Assembly (NCBI GenBank): GCA_035705295.1
Contig: DASSWG010000079.1
Coordinates: 1-57,687 of the forward strand
Length of the DNA stretch: 57,687 nt
Reading direction: 5' to 3'
Source of the DNA: DASSWG01 sp035705295
GTDB taxonomy: Bacteria > Bacteroidota > Bacteroidia > Flavobacteriales > Flavobacteriaceae
Both the position numbers and the translations under genes were made by a program. This document shows, piece by piece, positions 40,700-51,600 of the stretch. Each line of letters begins with the position of its first letter. Positions within the stretch are counted from its first letter, which is position 1. Below the pieces are notes generated by a model that did not search any database, was not told where the DNA came from, and saw only the letters and a program-made list of their open reading frames with translations.

Positions 40700-41818
40700 A
40701 TGAAAAAAACATCTTTTTTAAGTATACTCCTCGTAAGCATTTTATTTATTTCCTGTGGCGAAGATCAACAGGGCGCACAACAAGCCAGAGGGCCAATGCC
40801 ATTGCCGGTAGTTGAAATCCCGAGTAGAACCGTGACCGGTTTTACGGAGTATCCAGTGAGCATCCAGGGAATTGTGAACAGCGACGTGCGCGCCAAAGTA
40901 AGCGGTTATATTACCGATGTTTTGGTGGACGAAGGCGAAAAAGTTTCCAGGGGACAATTATTGTTCAAGTTGGAAACCCAATCGATCTCACAAGATGCGA
41001 AAGCGGCCAAAGCCAACGTCAAAGCTGCGCAAGTAGGCGTGGACCAACTCAAGCCTTTGGTGGAAAAAAACATCATCAGCGAAGTGCAATTGCAAACGGC
41101 AAAAGCAAAATTGGCGCAGGCCAAGGCAAGTTACCAGAGTATTGTGGCCAACATCGGCTATGCCAATATCAGAAGCCCGATCGATGGCTATATTGGTGCG
41201 ATCCCTTACCGAAAAGGATCCTTGATAAGCCCCACCAGCCCCAAACCCATGACCACGGTTTCCAAAACCGGAAAGGTTTACGCCTATTTTGCATTGAACG
41301 AAGCCGATTATTTGGATTTTCTTTTGAAAACCGAAGGGGATGGTCTTCAGGAAAAAATCGAAAATTTTCCGCCAGTGAAATTGCGTTTGGCCAACGGGAA
41401 ATTGTACGAAAAAGAAGGGAAAATCGAAACGGTCACCGCCCAAGTGGACCCTTCCACCGGTACGGTGAGTTTCCGTGCTGTATTTCCGAACCCGGAGCAT
41501 TTGTTGGCCAATGGAAGCAGCGCGATGATCTTAATTCCGAGAAAATACGAAAATGTGCCCGTGGTACCGGAACAATCCACTTATGAACTTCAGGGAAAAG
41601 TTTATGTGTATAAAGTACAGGGCGATACCCTCGCAAACCCTGTGGTTATTGAAGTGAAAGATCGCATTCAAAACCTGATCATTACCGGAAACGGCCTAAA
41701 GCCCGGCGATAAAATAGTGGCACAAGGTGTAGGAAAATTGCGCGGCCCCACACCTATAAAACCGCAACCCATGCCTTTTGACAGTATTGCCAATTCGGTG
41801 GAAACCGTGTTTCAATAG
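40700..41818 (+). CDS. RND efflux periplasmic adaptor (MFP, AcrA-like)
   Basis: This 372-residue lipoprotein (signal LVSILFISCGEDQQ, lipobox ISC) bridges the inner-membrane pump and the outer-membrane channel. The order is classic for HlyD-type adaptors: a first barrel/lipoyl half (SVQGIVNSDVRAKVSGYI, VDEGEKVSRGQLLFKLE), an alpha-hairpin (AKAAKANVKAAQVGVDQL, LQTAKAKLAQAKASYQSI). A second lipoyl half (ANIRSPIDGYIGAIPYRKGS) and a membrane-proximal domain (LKPGDKIVAQGVGKLR) follow. The gene starts 2 bp after the regulator stop and ends 40 bp before the pump gene. Confidence 0.93.
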   Translation: MKKTSFLSILLVSILFISCGEDQQGAQQARGPMPLPVVEIPSRTVTGFTEYPVSIQGIVNSDVRAKVSGYITDVLVDEGEKVSRGQLLFKLETQSISQDAKAAKANVKAAQVGVDQLKPLVEKNIISEVQLQTAKAKLAQAKASYQSIVANIGYANIRSPIDGYIGAIPYRKGSLISPTSPKPMTTVSKTGKVYAYFALNEADYLDFLLKTEGDGLQEKIENFPPVKLRLANGKLYEKEGKIETVTAQVDPSTGTVSFRAVFPNPEHLLANGSSAMILIPRKYENVPVVPEQSTYELQGKVYVYKVQGDTLANPVVIEVKDRIQNLIITGNGLKPGDKIVAQGVGKLRGPTPIKPQPMPFDSIANSVETVFQ

Positions 41819-41858
41819 GGTTAAGTGTTATTTGTTAAATGTTAATTGATAAGAAAAA

Positions 41859-44800
41859 ATGCTGAAAAAGTTTATTGAACGCCCGGTATTGTCTACGGTA
41901 ATTTCCATCGTCATCGTCATTTTGGGGATTTTGGGATTGACAAACCTTCCGCTTACCCAATATCCGGATATTGCCCCGCCCACCGTGCAGGTTTCCGCCA
42001 GTTATCCGGGAGCCAATGCCACCACGGTTTTGGAAAGCGTAATTATTCCCATCGAAGAACAAATAAACGGTGTGGAGGGCATGAAGTACATCACCTCTTC
42101 TGCCAGTAATGGCCGCGCCAGTATCCAAGTGTTTTTTGAACAGGGCGTGGACCCCGATATTGCTGCGGTGAACGTGCAAAACCGGGTTTCGCGCGCCACA
42201 CCATTATTGCCACAGGAAGTGACCCAATCTGGGGTGGTGACCCAAAAGCAACAGGCCGGGGGCTTGATTTATTTGAGTGTTTATTCCACCAACCCCGAAT
42301 ACGACGCCACTTTTATCCAAAATTATCTCAACATCAATGTTTTGCCCGCTATTCAACGGGTGAACGGCGTTGGGAACGTACAGGTTTTTGGTGCCAAAAA
42401 ATACGCCATGCGCGTGTGGTTGCTGCCCGAAAAACTGGCGGCATACAATTTGGTGCCCTCCGATGTGCTGGCCGCCATCAACGAACAAAGTTTGGAAGCC
42501 GCGGCGGGATCGTTGGGCGAAAACAGCGGCCAGGCATTTGAATATGTAATCACTTATGGCGGTCGTTACCAAACTCCCGAAGAATACGAAAATATTGTCA
42601 TAAAATCTTTGGGCGACGGGCAATTTTTACGTTTGGGCGATGTGGCCAAAGTGGAACTGGACGCCGAAGGCTATGGTGTTATTTCCAATGTGAACGGCTA
42701 CCCCGGGGTGACCATGGGCGTGAACCAAACCGCCGGGTCAAACGCGCACGAAATTATTACCGAAATATACGATGTGCTCGACGAGGTGAAAAAAGATTTC
42801 CCCGAAGGGCTGGAACTCATCGTGAATTTTGATACCGACGAATTTTTGACCGCTTCCATCGACAAGGTGGTCGTCACCCTGATCGAAGCTTTTATTTTGG
42901 TTTTTATCGTGGTATTCGTGTTCTTGCAGGATGTGCGTTCCACCTTGATTCCGGCCATTGCGGTCCCGGTTTCTATTGTAGGAACTTTCTTCTTCCTGAA
43001 TTTATTTGGCTATTCATTGAACTTGCTCACCCTTTTCGCCCTGGTGCTCGCTATCGGAATTGTGGTCGATGATGCCATTGTGGTGGTGGAAGCAGTGCAT
43101 GCCAAACTCGAAGAAGGCACAAAAAGCGGATTAAAGGCCACCCAATCGGCCATGAGCGAAATTACCGGTGCCATCGTTTCCATAACCCTGGTCATGGCCG
43201 CGGTGTTTATTCCGGTGACTTTTATCGAAGGCCCAACCGGGGTGTTTTATGAACAGTTTGGGGTAACGCTCATCGTGGCCATTGCCATCTCGGCACTGAA
43301 CGCGTTAACATTGAGTCCGGCCTTATGTGCTTTGTTCCTAAAACCGCCAAAGGATAAAGAGGGCAAGAAGAAAAATATTGTAGATCGTTTTTACACCGCT
43401 TTCAATACCGCATTTGAAACCACTACTCATAAATATGGAAAATCCCTTAGGTTCATGTACCGGAATAAGTGGGTTCCGGTGTTGATTTTGGTGCTTGCGG
43501 TCGTCGGAATTTTTTGGGCGGCAAAAACCACCCCTAGTGGATTTGTGCCAGATGAGGACCGAGGTATTATTTTTACCGATATTCAACTTCCGGCAGGAGC
43601 TTCTTTGGACCGAACAGTGGAAATTACCAATGAACTGGCGCAAAAATTAAAACAACTGCCGGGCGTGGATGGCTTTACCATTGTGAACGGCTTCAGTTTC
43701 CTTGCCGGGTCGGGCAGCAACTATGCCATTGGGTTTATTTCTTTGGATTCATGGAAAGAACGGGAAGCTGATTCACTTTCGGCCAAAGCCTTAACGGGAA
43801 AAATGTTCGGTATCGCCAGCACGATTCCCGGGGCGCAAATATTATTTTTCGCACCACCAAGCGTTCCCGGTTACGGGGCCTCATCAGGCGCTACTTTTGA
43901 ACTCTTGGACAAGTCGGGCGGCAGTTTTCAAGAATTGGATAAAACCGCTCAACAATATTTGGCGCAACTTTCGGCACAGCCAGAAATTTTGTACGCGCAA
44001 ACCTCGTTCAATACCAATTACCCAAAATACGAAATTCAACTCGATGTGGCCAAGGCCAAAGCGGCCGGGGTTCCAATCAACAGTATTTTCAGAACTTTGC
44101 AAGGGTATATTGGGGGGATTTATGCGGCCGATTTTTCCCGCTTCGGAAAGCAATACCGAGTCTATGTGCAAGCCTTACCTAAGGACCGCGCCACCACCAG
44201 CGACCTAAATTCGCTTTTTGTACGCAACAGCCAAGGTGAAATGGCGCCCATCACCGAATTTGTGAAACTGGAACGTGTGTATGGCCCGCAATCGGTAAAC
44301 CGGTTCAACTTGTACAATTCGGCCAGCGTTACCGCGGCGCCGGCGCCCGGATTTACCTCGGGCGATGCCATTACCGCCATTCAGGAAGTGAGCGCATCAC
44401 AATTGCCGGGCGGGTTTGATATTGCCTTTTCGGGATTGACGCGCGAGGAAATTTCCGCAGGAAATCAAACCACGTTTATTTTGATTTTGAGTATTTTGTT
44501 CGTCTATTTTATCTTGGCGGCACAATACGAGAGTTACCTATTGCCATTTTCGGTCTTGTTTTCCTTGCCCGTTGGAATTATGGGGGCTTACCTCACCACC
44601 AAACTCGCCGGGTTGAACATCAACATTTATTTCCAAATCGCCTTGATCATGCTGCTCGGATTGCTGGCCAAAAACGCGATTTTGATCGTGGAATTCGCCA
44701 TTCAACGCCGCAGGGCCGGATTATCTATTTCCGAAGCTGCCTTTGAGGGCGCGCGCGTGCGGTTACGGCCTATTTTGATGACTTCGTTCGCCTTTATCCT

Positions 44801-45008
44801 GGGCTTGATGCCTTTGGTTTTGGCAAGCGGCATTGGGGCAATGGGAAATAGATCGATTGGTACGGGAGCCGTGGGCGGTTTGCTTATTGGAACCGTGCTC
44901 GGCGTATTTGTCATCCCATTATTTTACATTTTCTTCCAGTGGTTGCAGGAAAAAATGACCGGGCCACCAGAATTTGTGGCTGATAAAAATGAACACTTAG
45001 AAGAATAA
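41859..45008 (+). CDS. RND multidrug efflux transporter, HAE1 (AcrB-like)
   Basis: This 1049-residue inner-membrane pump exports hydrophobic or amphiphilic compounds, driven by the proton gradient. It begins with FIERPVLSTVISIVIVILG, has the GLTNLPLTQYPDIAPPTVQV start of the porter domain. The transmembrane-4 proton-relay pair is intact in LALVLAIGIVVDDAIVVVEA (DD). The second half repeats the fold, with LLGLLAKNAILIVEFA carrying the relay lysine. Twelve transmembrane helices and two large periplasmic loops fit the family. Placement between adaptor and channel genes confirms a complete tripartite system. Confidence 0.96.
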   Translation: MLKKFIERPVLSTVISIVIVILGILGLTNLPLTQYPDIAPPTVQVSASYPGANATTVLESVIIPIEEQINGVEGMKYITSSASNGRASIQVFFEQGVDPDIAAVNVQNRVSRATPLLPQEVTQSGVVTQKQQAGGLIYLSVYSTNPEYDATFIQNYLNINVLPAIQRVNGVGNVQVFGAKKYAMRVWLLPEKLAAYNLVPSDVLAAINEQSLEAAAGSLGENSGQAFEYVITYGGRYQTPEEYENIVIKSLGDGQFLRLGDVAKVELDAEGYGVISNVNGYPGVTMGVNQTAGSNAHEIITEIYDVLDEVKKDFPEGLELIVNFDTDEFLTASIDKVVVTLIEAFILVFIVVFVFLQDVRSTLIPAIAVPVSIVGTFFFLNLFGYSLNLLTLFALVLAIGIVVDDAIVVVEAVHAKLEEGTKSGLKATQSAMSEITGAIVSITLVMAAVFIPVTFIEGPTGVFYEQFGVTLIVAIAISALNALTLSPALCALFLKPPKDKEGKKKNIVDRFYTAFNTAFETTTHKYGKSLRFMYRNKWVPVLILVLAVVGIFWAAKTTPSGFVPDEDRGIIFTDIQLPAGASLDRTVEITNELAQKLKQLPGVDGFTIVNGFSFLAGSGSNYAIGFISLDSWKEREADSLSAKALTGKMFGIASTIPGAQILFFAPPSVPGYGASSGATFELLDKSGGSFQELDKTAQQYLAQLSAQPEILYAQTSFNTNYPKYEIQLDVAKAKAAGVPINSIFRTLQGYIGGIYAADFSRFGKQYRVYVQALPKDRATTSDLNSLFVRNSQGEMAPITEFVKLERVYGPQSVNRFNLYNSASVTAAPAPGFTSGDAITAIQEVSASQLPGGFDIAFSGLTREEISAGNQTTFILILSILFVYFILAAQYESYLLPFSVLFSLPVGIMGAYLTTKLAGLNINIYFQIALIMLLGLLAKNAILIVEFAIQRRRAGLSISEAAFEGARVRLRPILMTSFAFILGLMPLVLASGIGAMGNRSIGTGAVGGLLIGTVLGVFVIPLFYIFFQWLQEKMTGPPEFVADKNEHLEE

Positions 45009-45083
45009 TTTAATCAAAAACAAGAACAGGATTTTGGTCCATTTCACAAGTTTTTCGATTAAGAAAAAAGAACAATTTTTCAA

Positions 45084-46487
45084 ATGAAAAAAAACAGCAT
45101 TTATAAATTCCTTTTAGTTCCGGCGGTTTTGATGACGTTGCAGTCCTGTTTTACGGCAAAAACCTACGAACGCCCCGAACTGGAAGAAACCGAAAATTTG
45201 TACCGAACGGACAACATCGAGACCGACACCACCTCGATGGCCGATGTGCCTTGGCGGGAAATTTTTACCGACCCAATTTTGCAACGGCACATCGAAAACG
45301 GCTTGGAAAACAACCTCGACATCCGCATCGCCTTGCAAAATATTATTGCCGCCGAAGCCTATCTGAAACAAGGGAAAGCTGGGTATTTGCCCACCTTGGG
45401 TGCCAATGCAAGTTACACGTGGCTCAACCCTTCGGAAGGTAGCCAAGCGGGCGCGGCTTTGGATCGCGAAAGCATCAACCAATATGATTTGACCGCATCG
45501 CTTTCGTGGGAAGCCGATATTTGGGGGAAAATACGCAGTCAGAAACGCGCTTTTGCCGCAAGCTATTTACAAAGCTTGGCCGCGCACAAAGCCGTGAAAA
45601 CCGAATTGATCGCCTCCATCGCTTCGATTTATTATCAGCTTTTGGCTTTGGATCAACAGGTAGAAATCACCGAAGCGTCCGTCGAGGCGCGCGAAAACAG
45701 CTTGGAAGCCACCGAAGCCCTAAAAAAAGCCGGACAATTGACCGCCGTGGCCGTAAAACAAACCGAGGCGCAGGTCTATGTTTCGCAGATCATTTTGGTG
45801 AACTTGGAAAACAGCATCGAACTCTTGGAAAACACCTTGAGCATTTTGATGGCCGAACCACCACACGCGATCGAACGAACCGAATTGGAAACCCAACAAA
45901 TAGAAACCGAGTTGAAAACTGGCGTTCCGTCCTTGTTGTTGGAAAACCGCCCGGATGTTTTGGCCGCGGAGTACAACTTGGTAAACGCCTTTGAACTCAC
46001 CAATGTGGCACGCGCTAATTTTTATCCTTCTTTAACATTGACCGCTGCCGCCGGTTTCCAAAGTTTTGAATTGGACAATTGGTTCAGTGCAAGCTCGTTT
46101 TTTTCGTCCATTGCCGGAGGCTTGTTCCAACCGATTTTGAACGGGCGACAAATTCGCACCAATTACGAAGTTTCACTTTCGCGTAAAGAACAGGCATTGT
46201 TGAATTACAAAAAAACCTTGCTGGTTGCCGGCAGGGAAGTTTCGGACGCCTTGTCGAATTACGAAGCCGTCACCGAAATCATCGGAATACGCAAAAAACA
46301 AACCGCGGCCCTCAGAACCGCTACCGATTATTCCGAAGAGTTGCTGAACAACGGCTTGGCCAATTACCTGGAAGTTTTAACAGCACGGCAAAACGCCCTG
46401 AACGCCGAATTGAATTTAGTGGATGCTCGGTATCAGCAGCTTAACGCGATCGTCACGCTTTATCAAGCACTTGGTGGGGGAATGTAG
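45084..46487 (+). CDS. Outer-membrane efflux channel, TolC/OprM family
   Basis: This 467-residue outer-membrane lipoprotein (signal LLVPAVLMTLQSCFTAK, lipobox LQSC) belongs to the NodT/OprM branch. It has the typical start (TYERPELEE), the tandem alpha-helical repeats (LRIALQNI-like RIALQNIIAAEAYLKQ, VTEIIGIRKKQTAALRTA), and the conserved turns SLSWEADIWGK, LLENRPDVLAAEYNL and ARANFYPSLTLTAAAGF. The end LNAELNLVDARYQQLNAIVT matches the family. It completes the efflux operon and lies 75 bp behind the pump gene. Confidence 0.94.
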   Translation: MKKNSIYKFLLVPAVLMTLQSCFTAKTYERPELEETENLYRTDNIETDTTSMADVPWREIFTDPILQRHIENGLENNLDIRIALQNIIAAEAYLKQGKAGYLPTLGANASYTWLNPSEGSQAGAALDRESINQYDLTASLSWEADIWGKIRSQKRAFAASYLQSLAAHKAVKTELIASIASIYYQLLALDQQVEITEASVEARENSLEATEALKKAGQLTAVAVKQTEAQVYVSQIILVNLENSIELLENTLSILMAEPPHAIERTELETQQIETELKTGVPSLLLENRPDVLAAEYNLVNAFELTNVARANFYPSLTLTAAAGFQSFELDNWFSASSFFSSIAGGLFQPILNGRQIRTNYEVSLSRKEQALLNYKKTLLVAGREVSDALSNYEAVTEIIGIRKKQTAALRTATDYSEELLNNGLANYLEVLTARQNALNAELNLVDARYQQLNAIVTLYQALGGGM

Positions 46488-46576
46488 TTGAAGATTGAAT
46501 AACCAACGAATTTTTTAATGGGCAAAATAGTGTACTTTCACAAAACATTTAACAAAAGAAACGTACCCTATAAACA

Positions 46577-48289
46577 ATGCCTCGATTTCTTATTTTCTCC
46601 TATCTTTTTTTCTGTTGTTGTGGGAACTTGTTTTCCCAAAATCCCCGCTATCGGGAAATGCTCCACAAACCGTATTCGGAAAAAATACATCAAATCGATT
46701 TGTTGTATGGCAGGCTCATAATGCTGGATTCAGTCCAAGCTCTTGAAAAGGCAAAAAAAATCAAAGCATTTGCCAAGGAAAATGGGGATGAAAGCCTCGC
46801 TTTGGAAATGGATCTGTTTTGGGCCTATTACCTGACCGAAAATGGCGAAAACCAAAAAAAAAGCCTGCGCCTATTGTCCCATATAGCAACCGAGGCTGCC
46901 GAGAAAAAACTTTACCCCCTCCAAATACGCGCAATACGGGTAAGGTCAACAATCTACTGGGTGGACTTGAAACAATATGACAATGCCTTTGAAGAATTGA
47001 TCACAATGGCAAAAGTATTGGAAAAAACAAACGCCACGGAATATCCGGACAAGGTGCGGGACATGAACAAAGTCGGTTATGCCTATTATTATTTTCAAGA
47101 TTACGAGAAAGCCATTCACTACCTTAAAAAATCAATAGCAGTCGAGGAAACCGGCTTCAACAGCTTGGCTTTGGCAGGTGCTTACAACACTCTGGCGCTT
47201 TGTTACCAGAAAATCGGGGATTTTGAAAAATCCAATTATTACCTTCAAAAAATCGCTTCCCTTCAAGAAGAAGAAACAAAAAAAATATGGATGCCCATCG
47301 CTACCGGAAACGTGGGTTACAATTATTTTCTTCAAAAAGAATATGAAAAAGCCGTTCCGCTTTTACAGCTTGATTTGAAGGAAGCCGAAAACGACGGTGA
47401 TTGTGGCCGCGCGGCGGGAGCGCTCATCCCGCTTGCGGAAATAGCGATCCACAACAAAAAATTGGACCTTGCTTGGGAACGCATACAAAAAGCACTTGCA
47501 TACATATCCCGTTCCGGGCAAAGTGACCGCCTGCGGTTGCTCTATCCGGTAATGAGCAAATGGTACACCACCAAAGGCCGGACAGAAATGGGAAACCGGT
47601 ACTTGGATTCCACGATGATGGCCAATAAAAGGTACGACGAAAAGTTCAGTGCATTGAAAATAATGCGCGCCCAACAAAAAATAAATGCCCAAGAGCAAAA
47701 ATTGGAAACCGCGCGCGCTGTCCTTGAAAAAAAGGAATTGACGTCCGAAAGGAACCGATGGATCCTTTTTATGTCGATTTTGTGCTTCATTTTGACCATT
47801 TTGTATTTGTTCCAGAAAAGAAAGCGGGAACTGAAAGCGCTCGAATTGCGGCTTGCGAAGAACAAATTGGAAAAAAAGGCTCAAGAATTGGAAATGGCCT
47901 CGGTGAAATTGGAAAATTTCACCAAGCGCATCAAAGAAAAAAACCGGTTGCTGAAAGAGCTGCAAAACCATTCCGATGAAAAGGCCGCCCAACTTACCGA
48001 ACAATTGCGGGAAAGCACCATCCTCACGCCCCGCGACTGGGACGAATTTCAAAACCTGTTCGAACAGGCATATCCGGGTTTCATCCAAAGACTAACGGAA
48101 AAGCACCCACACTTGACCACTTCGGAAATCCGATTTTTTACCTTGTCGAAGTTGGGGCTTTCCGCCCAGGACATGGCGGCCATGATCGGGGTTTCACAAA
48201 ATACCTTGCAGGTGACCATGCACCGCGCCCGAAAAAAACTCAACCTTCCCGATAACCGGTCGCTCAAAAACATGGCCGATAGTATTTGA
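46577..48289 (+). CDS. Membrane TPR regulator with C-terminal LuxR-like helix-turn-helix
   Basis: This 570-residue protein has an N-terminal signal (LIFSYLFFCCCGNLFSQ) and a periplasmic domain of about six TPRs (for example YYYFQDYEKAIHYLKKSIAVE, NTLALCYQKIGDFEKSNYYL). A single transmembrane helix follows (WILFMSILCFILTILYLF), then a coiled coil and a C-terminal HTH (LTTSEIRFFTLSKLGLSAQD, MAAMIGVSQNTLQVTMHRAR). The TPR sensor outside and HTH inside is a well-known Bacteroidota one-component plan. It lies directly upstream of the T9SS gene cluster 48526-55869, which it probably regulates. A frame-shifted ORF at 46518 is only a shadow. Confidence 0.87.
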   Translation: MPRFLIFSYLFFCCCGNLFSQNPRYREMLHKPYSEKIHQIDLLYGRLIMLDSVQALEKAKKIKAFAKENGDESLALEMDLFWAYYLTENGENQKKSLRLLSHIATEAAEKKLYPLQIRAIRVRSTIYWVDLKQYDNAFEELITMAKVLEKTNATEYPDKVRDMNKVGYAYYYFQDYEKAIHYLKKSIAVEETGFNSLALAGAYNTLALCYQKIGDFEKSNYYLQKIASLQEEETKKIWMPIATGNVGYNYFLQKEYEKAVPLLQLDLKEAENDGDCGRAAGALIPLAEIAIHNKKLDLAWERIQKALAYISRSGQSDRLRLLYPVMSKWYTTKGRTEMGNRYLDSTMMANKRYDEKFSALKIMRAQQKINAQEQKLETARAVLEKKELTSERNRWILFMSILCFILTILYLFQKRKRELKALELRLAKNKLEKKAQELEMASVKLENFTKRIKEKNRLLKELQNHSDEKAAQLTEQLRESTILTPRDWDEFQNLFEQAYPGFIQRLTEKHPHLTTSEIRFFTLSKLGLSAQDMAAMIGVSQNTLQVTMHRARKKLNLPDNRSLKNMADSI

Positions 48290-48425
48290 TTTTTTTGAGA
48301 GCCACTATTTGTATTTGTCCCCTTTTGCTTTATCGGAAAATTGCTTCACCAAAAAAAGACGCCTTTTCACATTCTTTTTCTTTCCACACTTTTTTAAAAA
48401 CCTCATTATTTTACATAATTCGTTG

Positions 48426-48498
48426 ATTATCAATGATAATTTTGTAAGGTTTTGTAATGTTTTTTCTATTCGAAAAGAAGCATCCTCTTATACTTTTG
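48426..48498 (+). promoter_or_regulatory. Candidate promoter and dyad upstream of the T9SS gene group
   Basis: TACTTTTG (48491-48498) matches the -7 consensus and lies 27 bp before the small ORF at 48526. Further upstream is a short dyad ATTATC-AAT-GATAAT (48426-48440) in AT-rich DNA, a possible operator. No -33 TTTG is obvious at the ideal distance. The rest of 48290-48525 is non-coding. Confidence 0.45.
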
Positions 48499-48525
48499 AC
48501 TACAACAAACCAACTCGGTTGACCG

Positions 48526-48660
48526 ATGAAACGAAAACTCAACTTGATATTGCTTGTCCTTTTTGTAATTCTATTAACGGTGGTATGGTCGATATGGAAA
48601 AACTACAACAGGGAAATCAAAAAAGTAGAGGATCGAATAGAAGAAATCGATGACTTTTAA
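48526..48660 (+). CDS. Small single-span membrane peptide
   Basis: A 44-codon ORF reads MKRKLNLILL, VLFVILLTVVWSIW, then a charged helix with REIKKVEDRIEEIDDF at the end. It has a basic N-terminus, one transmembrane segment (about residues 6-24) and a hydrophilic, acidic C-terminal helix. It lies 27 bp behind a good -7 box and 31 bp before the 2309-residue T9SS protein gene, so the two are probably co-transcribed. It resembles an anti-regulator or an assembly helper only by position. The function is unknown. Confidence 0.6.
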   Translation: MKRKLNLILLVLFVILLTVVWSIWKNYNREIKKVEDRIEEIDDF

Positions 48661-48691
48661 ATTCTTTCATTTTACCAAAATATAAGAAATC

Positions 48692-51600
48692 ATGAAAAAA
48701 ACAACTACTATTGCCACGCTGCTAATTAGCCTTCTAACCCTTGCCACCTTTCCGGTGCAAGCCCAGCTTGTGATAACCTCTACTTCTCCGGCACAAAATG
48801 AAAATAATGTGCCGCGCAATGCCAATATTGACGTTGTTTTTCTAGATAATAGTGGAATCGTGGACGTTAATACAATTGACCCTACTACCTATATTGTAAC
48901 TGGTTCACAAACCGGCCCTATTAGTGGAACTTTCAACGGCTCCAGTGCAGGTGTGGGCGAAACCTACACTTTCTACCCAAGTACCGATTTCAAAGCAGGG
49001 GAAATCATTACCGTTACCCTTACCACCGATATTCAAACTTATTCAGGCACTCCGTTGTCTGGGCCATACACTTTCTCTTTTACGGCCGATGTAAATCCCG
49101 CGCTCGAAGACCCGGCGTTCTTTGAGGCGGCCACTATTGAAAACACCGGTGACAGGGCCTCGGGGCTTTATGTGGTCGATGTGGATGATGACGGCGACAT
49201 GGACGTCCTGGCGTCTTTTCTCGACGAAACTACACATAACGACGCCCCCTATTCCGTTACCTGGTATGAAAACAACGGCAGCCAGAGTTTTGTTGTTCGC
49301 AGCATTACCAACTCTGCCACGGCACCTCTCCGCGCCCACGATGTCCATGCGGGCGATATGGACGGCGATGGTGATGTGGACATACTTTCGGCCGATGATA
49401 ATGGGGTTTATTGGTATGAAAGCGACGGGAATGCCAATCCCGGGTTTACCGATCATGAAATTTCAGGGGCCGAAGGGGGCGCCCGGGACATGTATGTTGC
49501 CGATGTGGATAGCGACGGCGATATGGACGTGCTTAGGGCCTTTTATCTTGACGATACCATTGCTTGGTATGAAAATGATGGGAACGTCAATCCCGGTTTC
49601 ACCTATCGCACCCTACCTGCCGTAATAGATCAAGCTTCGAGCGTCCATGCGGCCGATGTGGACGGCGACGGCGATATGGACGTGCTTTCGGCTTCTGAAT
49701 CTGATGATAACATTGGTTGGTTTGAAAATGACGGGAATAGTACCACGCCGGGTTTTACCCATCACATAATCCATAATGGGTTCGGTGGCAACAACACGCG
49801 CAAAGTATATTCGGGCGATGTGGACGGTGATTTGGACATGGATGTGCTTTTTGGTCATGGCAGCACCCTTGATTGGCTCGAAAATACCGGCGGCGGAAGT
49901 TTTGGCAGCCCTCAGAACATTACATCTTCCGCAAATACCATTGTGGACATCTCTATGTCGGATGTGGACGGTGACGGGGATATGGATGTGCTTTCGGCTT
50001 CTTTCAATGACAACACGATTGCCTGGTATGAAAACAACGGGAACACCAATCCCGGTTTTACCGCACATAACATCACTACCTTGGCCACTAATGCCGCAGC
50101 GGTTTATGCGGCGGATTTGGATGGCGACTTGGACATGGACGTGCTTTCCGGCACTTCATTTGGCGACGGGAAAGTAACCTGGTATGAAAATAAAGCGGCC
50201 CCGCCGGTAATTACGGCAGTAACACCTACCCCCAATAGCATTGGCAACCTAGTCAATACCGATATCACGCTTGTTTTTGACCATCCCATTGACAACACTA
50301 CGCTAAACAACTCCACAATCATCGTTCGCGGAACCCGGACCGGGCTTGTTGGCGGATCTTTAAGTGGCGGCGGGACCAACACGATTACGTTCAACCCAAC
50401 AAATGATTTTGAAGCCGGGGAAAGGATAACCGTAACATTGACCACCGGCCTGCTAAGCACCGACGGTCTGGCAATGGACGCTCCATACGCTTTTTCTTTT
50501 CTCGCAGCGGTGGCGTCGCCACCGGAAAGCCCACCGGTTTTTTATCCCAAAGTTATTTCCACCACCGCCGATGGTGCGCGCGAGGTCTATGTAGCCGATT
50601 TGGATGGCGATGGTGATATGGACGTGCTTTCGGCTTCTGAAAACGATGATACCATAGCTTGGTATGAAAACAACGGCAGCGGGCACTTCGGAACCGGAAA
50701 TAATATTACCTCGACGGCCGATGGCGCCTATGCGGTCTATGCGGCCGATGTGGACAGCGACGGCGATATGGATGTGCTTTCAGCTTCAAAAAATGATGAT
50801 ACCATTGCCTGGTACGCAAACAACGGCAGCGGAAGCTTTGGTGCCGAACAAATTATCTCAACAGGAGCCAATGGCGCCCACGACGTTTATGCCATTGACG
50901 TGGACAGCGACGGCGATATGGATGTGGTTTCGGCATCGGAAAACGATGATGATATTACCTTGTATGAAAATAATGGAAGCCAAAGCTTTAGTGTTGATGT
51001 TATCGAAAATTTCGCAGATGACGCCCATTCGGTCTATGCGGCCGATGTGGATGGGGACAGGGATATGGACCTGCTTTCCGCTTGGGGAAATATATCCGGG
51101 GGCAGTATCGACTGGTACGAAAACGGCTTAGGCTTTAGCGATCGTAGTTATTCCGTCCAGAGCGCCCAATCCGTTTTTGCGGGCGACATGGATGGCGATG
51201 GCGATATGGACATGCTTTTGGCAAGTGATTTTAAGATTAACTGGTATGAAAACGACGGGCAGGCCGATCCGGGTTTTAACGTCCATCAAATCGACGCCTT
51301 TGGGAGCGGCCGGTCGGTTTATGCAACGGATATGGATGGGGATAGTGATTTGGACGTACTTTCAGTTTATGGCAATACCGTTGCTTGGTATGAAAACGGC
51401 AGCTCTGGAAATTTCAGTGCCGAAAAAATCATAACCACAACGGCTAGTAACGCCAACTCGGTCTATGCTGCCGATATGGACGGCGACGGCGATATGGATG
51501 TGCTTTCTGCTTCTACCAATGATGATACCATCGCCTGGTACGAATCGGATGATACCGTCCTTACCCTCTATGTCGACGGGAACAGTGGCAACGACTCCAA

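Noticed and set aside
48309..48653. 114-codon plus-strand ORF upstream of the T9SS gene
   Set aside because: It overlaps the better small ORF at 48526-48660 in another frame, has a Phe-rich low-complexity start, and includes the promoter box.
49160..51520. Regular DNA repeats with GGCGATATGGA words
   Set aside because: They encode the VCBS calcium-loop units of the T9SS protein and are not an independent repeat element.
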